Shown here piece after piece: positions 1 through 9,129 of a stretch of 40,042 nucleotides of DNA. The notes below the pieces were generated by a model. It searched no databases. It was not told where the DNA came from and worked only from the letters and a program-made list of their open reading frames with translations. The position numbers were made by a program, and so were the translations under genes. The stretch comes from Planctomycetota bacterium. GTDB lineage: Bacteria > Planctomycetota > UBA1135 > UBA2386. The stretch covers positions 1 through 40,042 of the forward strand of contig JACRLW010000016.1 of the NCBI GenBank assembly GCA_016235155.1, read 5' to 3'. Position 1 is the first letter of the stretch, and each line of letters begins with the position of its first letter.

Positions 1-575
1 CGCTCGCTCACCGGGAAGCGGCAGATCGTCATCAGTCCGCCGTAGATCACGACCGGCAGGAAGATCAGCCCGACCTTCACCTGCCAACCGACGCTCGGCC
101 CGAGAAGCATCGAGAGCAGACCGGCGCAGACCATCCCCGCCGGCCAACCGGCGTGGAGGATGTTGAGCCACTTGGTCTTCTCGCGCGATTTCATCGTCGC
201 CACGATCGGGTTGATCGCGGCCTCGATCGCACCCGCCGCGAGTCCGCCGAGGAGGCTGCCGACGTAGAGCGTCCAGTAGCCGGTCGCGAAGATCGTCAGC
301 ACCGCGAACGCGCAGTGCGCGAGGAAGCCGAACAGCACCGCGGTGCCGTAGCCGATCCGGTCGATCACCAAGCTGAAGAGGATGATCGACACGGCAAAGG
401 GCCAGATGCCGACGCCGAAGATCTCGCCGCGTTGGGTCTCGGTGAGTCCGAACTCCTTCTGGAGATCGCCGAGGATCATGATGCGCAGCATGAACGCGAA
501 GGACGTCGCCATCAGGGCGACGAAGCACGCGATGAACAGCCGCTTCTTGCCGGCTTCAGAGAGGTTCTCGAGCAT
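1..575 (-). CDS. MFS transporter, N-terminal part (runs off left edge)
   Basis: The complement reads from ATG at 575 without a stop to base 1, giving 191 residues that begin MLENLSEAGKKRLFIACF. The segment is strongly hydrophobic, with about five helix-like stretches. It carries the major-facilitator loop 2-3 signature as DRIGYGT at residues 72-78. MFS proteins move small solutes, often sugars or sugar acids, across the inner membrane. The gene lies 35 bp after the stop of the cytochrome/DUF1080 fusion on the same strand, so it is probably the third gene of that operon and may import its product. Substrate cannot be read from the sequence. The C-terminal half is outside the window. No clear Shine-Dalgarno sequence precedes the ATG. 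Confidence 0.85.
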   Translation of the reverse strand, partial: MLENLSEAGKKRLFIACFVALMATSFAFMLRIMILGDLQKEFGLTETQRGEIFGVGIWPFAVSIILFSLVIDRIGYGTAVLFGFLAHCAFAVLTIFATGYWTLYVGSLLGGLAAGAIEAAINPIVATMKSREKTKWLNILHAGWPAGMVCAGLLSMLLGPSVGWQVKVGLIFLPVVIYGGLMTICRFPVSE

Positions 576-610
576 GGGTTCGTGAACGAGGAACGAGGGA
601 CGAGCGGCGA

Positions 611-3600
611 TCAGCGCACGGTGCTCAGCACCGGCTGCGGATCGAGTTCGAGGCGGAAGTTGCGGAAGCGGACCTCGGTGGGACCGCCGGAGTGGACCTG
701 CGGAGCGACGATGCCGCGCTTGCGACCGGGAGCGTCGACGAGATCCACCGTGCGCACGCCGTTGATCGCGAGCTGCACGCGGTCGCCGACGGCGACGATC
801 TCGTAGGTGTTCCACTCGCCCGGGCGCGCCGGCTGCGACTCCGCCTTCTGGAGGATCGCGCGGCCGTGCTCCTCGTACAGGTGTCCCCACCAGCCTTTGC
901 CGATGTCCGCCTGGTAGCCGGCGACCTCGCCGTCGTCGGTGCCCTCGCTGCGGAACTGGATGCCGGAGTTCGCCTCGTCCGGGCTGAGCTTCACGTCGAC
1001 GACGAGCCGGAAGTCGCCGAGCACGAGTTCGCTGCGCGCCCAATCGTTGTGCGGCAGCCCCGTCGTCGTGCGACCGACGAGTTCGCCGCCCTCGACGCTC
1101 CACACCTTCGGATCCGCTTCCCAACCCGACAGGTCGCGTCCGTTGAAGAAAGCACCCGCGTTCTCCGGCGACGCCGCGATCGGCGTCTGCCGCGGACTCA
1201 TCAGGTACCCGATCAAGTCGCGCGCCTCCTGCTCGCTCAGCGCCTGCAACTGCCCCGGCGGCATCAGCGAGATCTTCGCGTAGTCGATCGCGGGGGCTCC
1301 CGGCGCATCGGCGGCGAGGTCCTTGCGCCGCAGGATCTGATCGCCGGCGACCGTGCGCAGCGTCAGGGTCTGCGCCGTCTCCTTCACGAGGTTGCCGCCG
1401 AGCATCCGGCCGTCGGCGAGCCGCAGCGTGACGAGCTGGTACTCCTTTCCCATCTCGGCGCTCGGATCGACGACGTTGCCGAGCAGGTACTCGAGATCGC
1501 CGCGGTTCGCGCCGGTGAGGTCGGGCGCCAGCGTGCCGCCGCGACCGAACAGCGAATGACAGGCCTGACAGGTGCGCGCGAAGATCGCGCGACCGCGCGG
1601 CTTGTCCGCCGCGGCGAGGAACTCGGGAGTGAGCAGCGCCCGATAGCGGGCGATGTCCTGCTCCGCGGCCGCGCTCTTGGGCACGGCCCGCCCCCACGCC
1701 TTCTGCAACAACGCTTCGAGCGAGGGGTCGCCGAGTGCCAGGAGTTGCCGCCGCAGCGACGCGGCGTCGAGCAGGCGCGGACTCGCGAGGCCGTCGACGA
1801 CGGCGCTCAGGAACGCACGCGCGTACCTCGGTCGTGAACACAGCGTGCCGAGCGCGACCTCGCGGTCGGTCGGATCGAGTTCGCCGAGCACCGCCAAGAT
1901 GCGCGCGGGGGCGGCGTCGAGTTCGTAGGCCGCGAGTCCGGCGAGCGCAGCACGGCGCAGCGCCGGTTCGGAGAGCGCGCCGAGCAGCAGGGGGCCGGTC
2001 GCCGCATCGCGGAGCCGCACGAGGCCGTCGATCGCTTCGATGCGGCGCGCGTCGCTCGCGGTCTTGTCGAGCAGGCGCGCGCGGAACAGCGGAGCGAGGT
2101 TCACGTCGCCGAATGCGAGCGCGAGCTCCGCCGCCGGCTCGCGCACGGCGGGATCGTTCGACCCGAGCAGTGCCGGCGCGATCGCCGCCCAGCCCGACGG
2201 CACGTCCTTGCCCGGGTTCTCGCGCACCGCGGTGCCGAACGCAGCGAGCAGTTCCGCCGTGCGCGATCGCGGCGCCGCGATTGCGGCGCAGAGCGCATTG
2301 CGCTGGTCGTCGCTGCCCGCGCCGAGACGCCTCGCCATCGCGCGGCGCACCGGCTCGAACCCCGCTTCCTGCGCGAGGTGCAGGAAGTGCGCGGTGTCGG
2401 CGTCCGCGAGCGGCTCGATGCCGTACCAGAGCACCGCCGGCAGGTTGTGATCGTCGGCGTCTTCGCCGTGCGCGAGCAGCGGCGTGGCCACGGCCCACCG
2501 CTCATCGATCGGCAGCCGCTGCAGGGCCGAGGCGCAGGCGAGACGAACGACCACGGAACGGTCGTCACGCGCGATGAAGGGCAGTGCCTTGCGGACGGCA
2601 GGGAAGCGCTCCGGCTGTTCCATGGTCAGTCGGATCGTCCACGCGCGGATGTCTTCGTGCGCGTCGCTGAGCAAGCGCTGCGTGCGCGCGTCGCCGTCGG
2701 CCAGCAGACCGACGGCGTGCATGGTCCACAGCGCGCGCAAGCGCACGGTGACGTCCTGCTGCGACGCGAGCATCTCGCGAAGCGCCGTCTCCGCCTTCGC
2801 CGAGATGCGCCCGCGCTCCTGCAGGAGGCGTCGTGCGTGACGCACCATGAACTCGTTGCGATCGGCCTGCAAGGCGACCAACGCTTCGTCGCTCGCGCCG
2901 TGCAGCGCGAGAGCCTGCGACTTCACATCACCGGCGCGGAGTCGATAGAGCCGACCGTTGGTGCGGTCCCACAGCTCGATGCGCGTGCGGTGGCACGCGG
3001 CCTTGTCGTACCAGTCGATGAAGAAGATCTCGCCGGCCGGTCCCTGCCGCAGCGCGACGCCGCGAAACCACGGATCCTCGGCGCGCACGAGGTCGGGCGC
3101 GTGATGCCCGACGTAGCCCGAACCGCTCCGCTCGACGCGGTCCTGGTTCACGCGGTTGCCGTGGATGTTGTGGGTCAGGATCGCGTTGCGGTACCCCGCC
3201 CCGAACGCATCGCTCAGGTAGACGAGAGTGCCGCAGTGCGCGTGTCCGCCGCCGGCGACGTCGGTGCTCGGATCGGCGACCGGCCGGTTGCGTCCCCACC
3301 AGGCGTGCGCGCCGATGTCGCCCTCGTAGTGGAGGTGGTCGGCGATCGTCCCGATCTCGAAGTAGGGATGCGGATCGAAGTGGCGACCGCCCTGCCGTTG
3401 GTAGCGACCGCCTTGCACCATGTGCCAGAGGTGCGGGATCACGCACGCGGTGATGAAGGCCTCGCCGCGGTCGTCGAAGTCGACGCCCCAGGGGTTGCTC
3501 GTCCCCCACGCGAAGACCTCGAAGACCTCGCGTTGCGGCTGAAAGCGCCACACGGCGCAGTTCAACGGCACGCGCTGCTCCTGCGGCGTGCCGGGCTTGC

Positions 3601-5728
3601 CGACCTTGCTGTGCGTGAAGACCCCGTGCGTCCCGTACAGCCAGCCGTCAGGACCCCAGGTGAACGAATTCAGCGTCTCGTGCGTGTCCTCGTAGCCGAA
3701 GCCGTCGAGCACGATGCGCGGCGCGGCGTCGGGCACGAGGTCGTCGTTCGCGTCCGCGATGAACAGGAGGTACGGCGCGGCTCCGACCCACACGCCGCCG
3801 AAGCCCGTCGCGAAGCCGCTGACGAGGTTGAGCTTGTCGTAGAAGACGGTGCGCTTCTCGTAGGCACCGTCGTGGTCCTGGTCTTCGAAGACGACGATCG
3901 CGTCGCGCGCTTCGGCGTCGTCACGGCGCTTGGGATAGCTGTAGGCCTCGGCGACCCAGAGCCGGCCGCGGTGATCGATCGACAGCGCGACGGGCTGATG
4001 GAGATCGGGCTCGCCCGCGATCAGGTCGACGTGGAATCCATCGGGCGTCTTCATCGCCGCCGCGGCTTCGAGCGGCGTCTTGCCGGCGACCGGCTCCGCG
4101 ACCAGGCCTCGGATCGGTTCGGCGTGGAAACGGAACTCGTCGAAGTTCACGTGCCCCCAGCCGCCGCTCGCCTCGTCGACGATGCGCACGCGGATCGACT
4201 TGCCGATGCGAGTCGTCAGGTCGATCAGCACGCGCTGCATCTCTTCCTGGCTGGCGCCCGACTCCGCGGCGATCACCTCGCCGTTCGCCGCATCGAGGAC
4301 CTCGACCCGCGTCTCGTTGCTGTCGCCGCCGCCGACGAGGAAGGAGGCGTACGGCTGCGTGACAAGGAACGGCTCGGAGGTCAGCGTCCCGACCGGTCCG
4401 TCGCCGGCCAGTTCGTAGCCGCCGATCCACCACTCGCCCTCGTGGCCGCTCGTCATGTCCTTGCGGCGCGCCTTCACCGTGTCGCCGCGAACCGGTTGCT
4501 CGAGGAAGGCATCGCCCGTGGTCGTCCAACCGCGCAAGGTGCCGGACTCGAACGTGAGATCCGGCTCGATCGCCTGGGCCGAAGGCTCCTGCTGCAGGAG
4601 CACGAAGGTCCCGCGCTTGTTGGCGACCACGACGTCGCAGCGGCCGTCGGCGTTCAGGTCGCCCGCTTCCACCTGCGTGCCGACGCCGCTCTCCGTGTCG
4701 AGGACCAGCGGCTCGTAACGCGCCGTGCCGCCGTCGCGCCGCAGCAGGAGCCCGAGCAGGACCGCCGGATCGTTCGCGCCGTCGAGATTGCCGTCGTGCG
4801 TCGGTCCGTGCGACCACCAGCGCTTGCCGGTGACGACGTCGAGCAATCCGTCGCCGTCGAGGTCGGCGAGCGTGAGCGCATGCAGTTCGCTGACGTTGCC
4901 CGGCGACTTCTGCTTGGCGAGCACCTCGTGCTCGACGAAGGCGTCGTCCTTCTGCTGTTCGAACCACGACAGGCCCCAGTTGTGCGCGGCGTTGCTGGTC
5001 ACGACGTCCGCGTCGCCGTCGCCGTCGACGTCGGTGACGAGCATCTGCGCGCCGCCATGCGAGGTCGAGAAGACCTGCGGGTGGGCGACCCACTCCCCAT
5101 CGGGTTTCGCGGGATGCTCGTACCAACCCTCCTTGCGCAGGAGGTCAGGACGGCCGTCGCCGTTCACGTCGCCGACGCCGAGACCGTGCGTGAAGCGCTG
5201 GCCCGCGCCGGGGAGGACCGCATGGAACATCCATGGCTTGCGCGGATCGCTCCAGTCGGCTTCGGCCCAACCGAGGCGATCCTCGTTCTGGCAGACGAGC
5301 TCGGGGCGCCCGTCGCCGGTCATGTCGACGAAGTGCGGCGACTCGTTGTCGACCGAGTCGAAGACGACGTGCTTCTCCCAGGTCTCCGGCTCGCCGGTGT
5401 TGCGGATCCACCACGCCTCCTTGCCGGGGAAGCCGACGAAGAACACGTCGTTCCTGCCGTCGCGGTCGAGGTCGTGCACCCACGCGAAGAAGTTGTCGGA
5501 GTACTGCAGCCGCGGGAACTGCTTCTCGGGCTGGATCGCGTGGCGCGTCTCGAACGCCGGCCCCTCGTACCACCACGGACCCGCGACGACGTCCATGTCG
5601 CCGTCGCCGTCGAGATCACCGTACGCCGCGCCCTCGCAGAGGAACCGCGTCGAAAGCGTCTTGCGTTCGAAGTGCAGGGCCGGCGGGGACTGAGGGAGCG
5701 CGACCAGCAGCAGCGCGATGGTGATCAT
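611..5728 (-). CDS. Giant secreted FG-GAP / PVC propeller / HEAT / cytochrome c / DUF1080 fusion
   Basis: 1705 residues starting MITIALLLVALPQ, a short signal peptide. Approximate order: FG-GAP (VCBS) repeats rich in DxDGDGxxD at 20-385; a beta-sandwich at 390-540; a PVC-type membrane-bound-dehydrogenase propeller at 555-930 (TPDGFHVDLIAGEPDLHQPV); HEAT repeats at 940-1350; a cytochrome c domain with haem motif CQACH near 1386 and the usual PVC haem-domain tail; and a DUF1080 (3-keto-disaccharide hydrolase) domain at about 1526-1705 beginning FFNGRDLSGWE. In known families the propeller plus c-haem acts in periplasmic electron transfer, and DUF1080 proteins cleave 3-keto-glycosides. The open frame extends upstream to 6574, but that part lies over the oxidoreductase gene. 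The ATG at 5728 gives a signal peptide and a 4-bp ATGA overlap with that gene's stop, implying coupled translation. The number of fused domains is unusual. Confidence 0.93.
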   Translation of the reverse strand: MITIALLLVALPQSPPALHFERKTLSTRFLCEGAAYGDLDGDGDMDVVAGPWWYEGPAFETRHAIQPEKQFPRLQYSDNFFAWVHDLDRDGRNDVFFVGFPGKEAWWIRNTGEPETWEKHVVFDSVDNESPHFVDMTGDGRPELVCQNEDRLGWAEADWSDPRKPWMFHAVLPGAGQRFTHGLGVGDVNGDGRPDLLRKEGWYEHPAKPDGEWVAHPQVFSTSHGGAQMLVTDVDGDGDADVVTSNAAHNWGLSWFEQQKDDAFVEHEVLAKQKSPGNVSELHALTLADLDGDGLLDVVTGKRWWSHGPTHDGNLDGANDPAVLLGLLLRRDGGTARYEPLVLDTESGVGTQVEAGDLNADGRCDVVVANKRGTFVLLQQEPSAQAIEPDLTFESGTLRGWTTTGDAFLEQPVRGDTVKARRKDMTSGHEGEWWIGGYELAGDGPVGTLTSEPFLVTQPYASFLVGGGDSNETRVEVLDAANGEVIAAESGASQEEMQRVLIDLTTRIGKSIRVRIVDEASGGWGHVNFDEFRFHAEPIRGLVAEPVAGKTPLEAAAAMKTPDGFHVDLIAGEPDLHQPVALSIDHRGRLWVAEAYSYPKRRDDAEARDAIVVFEDQDHDGAYEKRTVFYDKLNLVSGFATGFGGVWVGAAPYLLFIADANDDLVPDAAPRIVLDGFGYEDTHETLNSFTWGPDGWLYGTHGVFTHSKVGKPGTPQEQRVPLNCAVWRFQPQREVFEVFAWGTSNPWGVDFDDRGEAFITACVIPHLWHMVQGGRYQRQGGRHFDPHPYFEIGTIADHLHYEGDIGAHAWWGRNRPVADPSTDVAGGGHAHCGTLVYLSDAFGAGYRNAILTHNIHGNRVNQDRVERSGSGYVGHHAPDLVRAEDPWFRGVALRQGPAGEIFFIDWYDKAACHRTRIELWDRTNGRLYRLRAGDVKSQALALHGASDEALVALQADRNEFMVRHARRLLQERGRISAKAETALREMLASQQDVTVRLRALWTMHAVGLLADGDARTQRLLSDAHEDIRAWTIRLTMEQPERFPAVRKALPFIARDDRSVVVRLACASALQRLPIDERWAVATPLLAHGEDADDHNLPAVLWYGIEPLADADTAHFLHLAQEAGFEPVRRAMARRLGAGSDDQRNALCAAIAAPRSRTAELLAAFGTAVRENPGKDVPSGWAAIAPALLGSNDPAVREPAAELALAFGDVNLAPLFRARLLDKTASDARRIEAIDGLVRLRDAATGPLLLGALSEPALRRAALAGLAAYELDAAPARILAVLGELDPTDREVALGTLCSRPRYARAFLSAVVDGLASPRLLDAASLRRQLLALGDPSLEALLQKAWGRAVPKSAAAEQDIARYRALLTPEFLAAADKPRGRAIFARTCQACHSLFGRGGTLAPDLTGANRGDLEYLLGNVVDPSAEMGKEYQLVTLRLADGRMLGGNLVKETAQTLTLRTVAGDQILRRKDLAADAPGAPAIDYAKISLMPPGQLQALSEQEARDLIGYLMSPRQTPIAASPENAGAFFNGRDLSGWEADPKVWSVEGGELVGRTTTGLPHNDWARSELVLGDFRLVVDVKLSPDEANSGIQFRSEGTDDGEVAGYQADIGKGWWGHLYEEHGRAILQKAESQPARPGEWNTYEIVAVGDRVQLAINGVRTVDLVDAPGRKRGIVAPQVHSGGPTEVRFRNFRLELDPQPVLSTVR

Positions 5729-6858
5729 GAGCTGAACGTGAAGTCGGGCAGACGGCGGATCGCACCGCCGGCGAGCGCGGACTCGTGCGCGAGGATGCCG
5801 ACGCAAGTCCAGTTCGCCGACTGCTTGTGGTTCGGATAGGGCTCGCGGCCCTCGGCCAGCGCACTCAGGAACTCGTGCACGAGGTGCGGATGCGAACCGC
5901 CGTGCCCGGAGCCCTGCGTGAACGAGAGGTGCGTCGTGGTCCCGAGGTCGTAGACGCCTTTCGTGGTGAACATCCGGATCGGCTCCGGCAGCAGGTGCGC
6001 GAAGTCGGGGCAGGTCACGCGCGACGGGATCTCCGGCTCGGGCTTCTTCGCGGTGTGAACGATCAGCGGCTCGTGCTCGACCAGCGGCCACTCGACCGAC
6101 TGCTTGCTGCCGTAGACGTCGATGCTCTCGCGGTACTGGCGCGCGGTGTCGAACAGGGAGCGGTAGATGCGCGCGGCGACGTCGGTGTGGCGCAGCTTGA
6201 CCTGCGCGGACTCGATCGCGAACGGCGAGCCGTAGCAGCGGACCAGCTCTTCGCGGATGCGGCCCGAGCCCAGGCACGAGACTTCCTCCGCATCGGCCTG
6301 CGCGAGCGCGAGGCAGGGTCCGACGCAGTGCGTCGCGTAGTGCATCGGCGGCAAGCCGGGCCAGTAGTTCGGCCAGCCGTCCATGTCCTGCTGGTGGCTG
6401 GCCTGCACGAACTGCAGTCGGCCGAGCTCGCCGTTGCGCAGCTTCTCGCGGAGGAACAGGTATTCCCGCGAGTACACCACCGTCTCCATCATCATGTAGC
6501 GCAGTCCGGTGCGCGCGCAGAGCTCGACGATGCGCTTGCAGTCCTCGACGCTCGTCGCCATCGGCACCGTGCACGCGACGTGTTTGCCCGCCTCGAGCGC
6601 CGCGATCGCCTGCGCCGCGTGATCGGGGATCGGCGAGTTGATGTGGACGAAGTCGATCTCCTTGTCCCGCAGCAGCTCCTTGTAGTCCGTGTAGCGCCGT
6701 TCGACGCCGAACGCGTCGCCGATCGCGTCGAGCTTCTTGCGCGTCCGCTGGCAGATCGCGCTCATCTTCGCGAGCGGATGACGTTGGTAGATGGGGATGA
6801 ACTCGGCCCCGAAGCCGAGTCCGACGATCGCTGCGCGGAACGGGGTGCTCGTGCCCAT
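5725..6858 (-). CDS. Gfo/Idh/MocA family oxidoreductase
   Basis: 377 residues from ATG at 6858 (MGTSTPFRAAIVGLGFG). The N-terminal Rossmann fold has the nucleotide motif GLGFG at 13-17. The central and C-terminal parts match the mixed alpha/beta half of the family. Members oxidise or reduce sugars and cyclitols with NAD(P); several act at C3 of glycosides and pair with DUF1080 hydrolases. Where most members have Glu-Lys-Pro, this one reads TVP at 97-99, so the usual catalytic/cofactor lysine is absent. I recall this ACTVPMA form from planctomycete relatives, so it may be a subfamily trait. No Tat or Sec signal is visible, so a cytoplasmic location is likely. It is first in an operon with the cytochrome/DUF1080 protein (4-bp overlap) and the MFS gene. 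A start farther upstream would run through non-protein-like sequence. Confidence 0.93.
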   Translation of the reverse strand: MGTSTPFRAAIVGLGFGAEFIPIYQRHPLAKMSAICQRTRKKLDAIGDAFGVERRYTDYKELLRDKEIDFVHINSPIPDHAAQAIAALEAGKHVACTVPMATSVEDCKRIVELCARTGLRYMMMETVVYSREYLFLREKLRNGELGRLQFVQASHQQDMDGWPNYWPGLPPMHYATHCVGPCLALAQADAEEVSCLGSGRIREELVRCYGSPFAIESAQVKLRHTDVAARIYRSLFDTARQYRESIDVYGSKQSVEWPLVEHEPLIVHTAKKPEPEIPSRVTCPDFAHLLPEPIRMFTTKGVYDLGTTTHLSFTQGSGHGGSHPHLVHEFLSALAEGREPYPNHKQSANWTCVGILAHESALAGGAIRRLPDFTFSS

Positions 6859-6948
6859 GACGGAGGCGGGCACGATAGCCGCGGCCTCCGCCAAGTCGGT
6901 ACGTCTCCTCACCCCGGTTCGCCGCCCCCCACGCCCTACGCTGCGCGC
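6859..6948. promoter_or_regulatory. Divergent intergenic region
   Basis: These 90 bp separate the starts of the oxidoreductase operon (minus) and the SDR gene (plus), so they should hold promoters for both. I see no convincing -35/-10 pair, operator palindrome or Shine-Dalgarno sequence on either side. The call rests on gene arrangement only. Confidence 0.4.
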
Positions 6949-7776
6949 GTGAGCACCGCGCTGTTTCGTCCCGCGCTCGTCACGGGCGCGTCCTCGGGCA
7001 TCGGCCTCGCCATCGCGCACGAACTCGCGCGTCGTGGCCATTCCCTGGTCCTCGTCGCACGCGACCCCGGCCGACTGTCGGTCGCGGAGCGTGCGCTGCG
7101 CGACGCGCACGGCGTGGCGGTGCAGTCGATCGCACTCGACCTCGGCGAGCCCTTCGCCGCCGAGTCCCTGCTCGCCCGCCTCGCCGCGCTCCGCTGTCCG
7201 CCGCTCGACGTCGTCGTGCACAACGCCGGCTTCGGCGTTCTCGACCCGTTCGCGACGTGCTCACCCGACACCTCGGACGCGATGCTCGCGCTCGACGTCG
7301 CCTTCCCGGTGCGTTTCACGCGACTCGTGCTTCCGTCGATGCTCGAGCGTCGCGCCGGCCGCATCCTGATCGTCGCGTCGACCGCAGCATTCCAGGCCGG
7401 GCCGTTCATGGCCGTCTACTACGCGAGCAAGGCGTTCGTGCTGTCGTTCGCGGAAGCGATCGCGGAGGAACTGCGCGGCAGCGGAGTCACGGTGACCGCA
7501 CTCTGCCCCGGGCCGGTGCCGACCGCGTTCCAGGCGCGCGCGGGGATCGGCGACGCCTCGCTCCTCACTTCGCTGCTCGCGGTGAGCGCATCGCGCGTCG
7601 CGCGCGCCGGAGTGCGGGGAATGGAGCGCGGCCGGCGCGTCGTCGTGCCGGGCCTGCTCAGCCGCGTGGCCGTGCAGGCTCTACGCGTGTTGCCGCGTGC
7701 GTTCGCGGCGCGCGTCGTGCGGCGGATGCAGGAGCAGCGCGGTCAGCGACCGGCCGGAGCGACGAACCAGCGGTAG
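6949..7776 (+). CDS. Short-chain dehydrogenase/reductase (SDR)
   Basis: 275 residues from a GTG start at 6949, chosen because the family begins right there (VSTALFRPALVTGASSGIG). The classical SDR features are all present: TGASSGIG at 12-19 for the dinucleotide, NAG at 92-94, catalytic Ser144, and Tyr157/Lys161 in the YYASK motif. The spacing Ser to Tyr of 13 residues is typical. Such enzymes reduce or oxidise carbonyl and alcohol groups with NAD(P); the sequence is close to the broad YqjQ/DltE-like group, and the substrate is unknown. It is divergent from the sugar-oxidation operon, which may hint at a shared substrate. Its 3' end overlaps the convergent ThuA-like gene by 34 bp. No Shine-Dalgarno sequence is evident. 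Confidence 0.93.
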   Translation: MSTALFRPALVTGASSGIGLAIAHELARRGHSLVLVARDPGRLSVAERALRDAHGVAVQSIALDLGEPFAAESLLARLAALRCPPLDVVVHNAGFGVLDPFATCSPDTSDAMLALDVAFPVRFTRLVLPSMLERRAGRILIVASTAAFQAGPFMAVYYASKAFVLSFAEAIAEELRGSGVTVTALCPGPVPTAFQARAGIGDASLLTSLLAVSASRVARAGVRGMERGRRVVVPGLLSRVAVQALRVLPRAFAARVVRRMQEQRGQRPAGATNQR

Positions 7777-8996
7777 CCCGCCGTGTCCGAGAAGTAGAGG
7801 CGCGCGCGGTTCGTCCCGATCCATTCGCGCCAGGCGGCGGCGGCGCCGAGGTCCTGCCCGACGTAGCGACGAAGGAGGCGCGTCGCGCGCGCGTCGTTCG
7901 CGTCGCGTTCGAGCGCCTCGGCGCACGCGTCGAGCAGGCGCGGATCGCCATTCGGGATGCCGAGCTCCCTGCAGTCGGCACCGATCCAGAACACGTCGCC
8001 GTCGCACCAGACGTAGTCGAGCTCGCGCTCGACGCGCGCGAGCATGCCGTCGCGATCGGCGAGCAGATCCTTGTCGATCCGTGCGATCAGGTAGTCGGAC
8101 GCCTCCTGGTCCTTCAGCAGGAAGGCGTACTGCACGAGCCACTCGCGCGCGCGGCGCACCTTCTCGTGGAGCGGGCGCTGCCGGTCGAAGCGCTTCATGT
8201 AGACCAGCGTGTTCAGGAACACCCGCTCCGCCTCGTCGGTGAGCGACGCCGGCGGCGCGCAGAAGCCCCACAGGAAGAAGTTGCCCTGGCGCCCCAGCGC
8301 CACCGAGCGCGGTCCCTTGCTGTTGATCCCGCTCGCGATGAACTCGCAGTCCGGCGAGTCGGTGAATCCGTACGGATCGCTCACCAGCCCGACGTCACGC
8401 GAGGGCAGATCGTCGTGCACCCGCCACCCGGGGATCTTCGCGGGAAGGTCGGCGCCCTCGCGGTAGCGGCGGTAGTTGTCGGGAACGTCGATCGGCGCGA
8501 GCGTCGGCGTGACGGCGAACGGCGTGCGGAAGATCTCGTGCGCGGCATCCAACCCGTGGGCCGCATTGCGGAGGCACAGTCAAAGCCAGTCGAGCTTGAG
8601 CTTGCGATCGCCCAGGAGCGAGCCGGCGGCATAGCCGAGGGCGACGGTGGCGCGGTCCCAGTCCGGCGGCAGCTTCGCGACCGTGCGGGCCTTGTAAGCG
8701 CCGCTCCCGTCGAAGGGCGGCGGCGTGTCGGCGACGACCACGTCGAAGCCCTCGGCGTCGGCGGCCTTCAGGTGCGCGATGTCCGCGACGCCGACCTTCC
8801 GCACGTGCGCTTCGAGGAAGACCTTCCAATCCGTGGTCCGCGGGTGATCCGGCTCGCCCGCGTAGAGCACCGCGACGTCGAGCTTCTCACCCGGCTTCGC
8901 GCCGGCGGCCGACGTTCCGGTCGCGGGATCCTGGCCGTGGACGGTGGCGGCCAGGAGCGCGGCCGCGGCGAACCACATGCTTCGATCGGGACTCAT
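7743..8996 (-). CDS. Secreted ThuA-like protein with in-frame TGA; candidate selenoprotein
   Basis: Reading from ATG at 8996, a signal peptide (MSPDRSMWFAAAALLAATVHG) leads into a Rossmann-like domain, then an in-frame TGA at 8582-8580 (codon 139). The same frame then stays open to 7743. Read through, it encodes 417 residues. The second half has no signal peptide, no Shine-Dalgarno sequence and no ATG at its beginning, and it continues the fold: HEIFRTPF, then a ThuA/glutamine-amidotransferase-like segment (FIASGINSKGPRSVALGRQG, then NFFLWGF) and a helical C-terminus. The TGA sits in DWL-TGA-LCL, so selenocysteine would give a U-x-C motif. A hairpin at 8542-8564 lies at a distance fitting a bacterial SECIS. 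Alternatives are a nonsense mutation or a sequencing error. The function is unknown; related proteins are secreted planctomycete proteins. The 3' end overlaps the SDR gene. Confidence 0.7.
8542..8564 (-). promoter_or_regulatory. SECIS-like stem-loop after the in-frame TGA
   Basis: On the minus strand, GCGGC-CCA then loop CGGGT then TGG-AT-GCCGC forms a stem of 5 plus 3 perfect base pairs with a two-base AT bulge and a five-base loop. The loop starts 23 nt after the TGA, and a G is its second base. Bacterial SECIS elements are described as a stem-loop within about 16-37 nt of the UGA with a G in the first two loop positions, so both rules are met. The hairpin lies inside coding sequence, as expected in bacteria. 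A chance hairpin in GC-rich DNA remains possible. Confidence 0.5.
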
Positions 8997-9129
8997 GGCG
9001 GTGCGGCAGTCTATCGGTCGCCATCACCCATCGCGGCCAAAGCCGCAACCAAGGGTTGAGCGTCGTCGCTGCCGCGCCGACCAGGCAGGCCTCGGCCGCG
9101 CTTCTTGCTGGGGCCCTCCTGCCTCCCGA

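Noticed and set aside
2378..5839. A 1153-codon open frame on the plus strand opposite the giant cytochrome fusion
   Set aside because: Rich in Arg, Val, Asp and Glu without domain patterns; it is the complement of a real gene in GC-rich DNA, which often leaves long open frames.
5729..6574. N-terminal extension of the cytochrome fusion
   Set aside because: It lies over the oxidoreductase gene in another frame and looks like low-complexity Arg-rich text; the ATG at 5728 gives a signal peptide.
7743..8552. A separate gene from the TTG at 8552 for the second half of the ThuA-like protein
   Set aside because: No Shine-Dalgarno sequence or signal peptide, and the fold continues from the first half in the same frame; joined reading is simpler.
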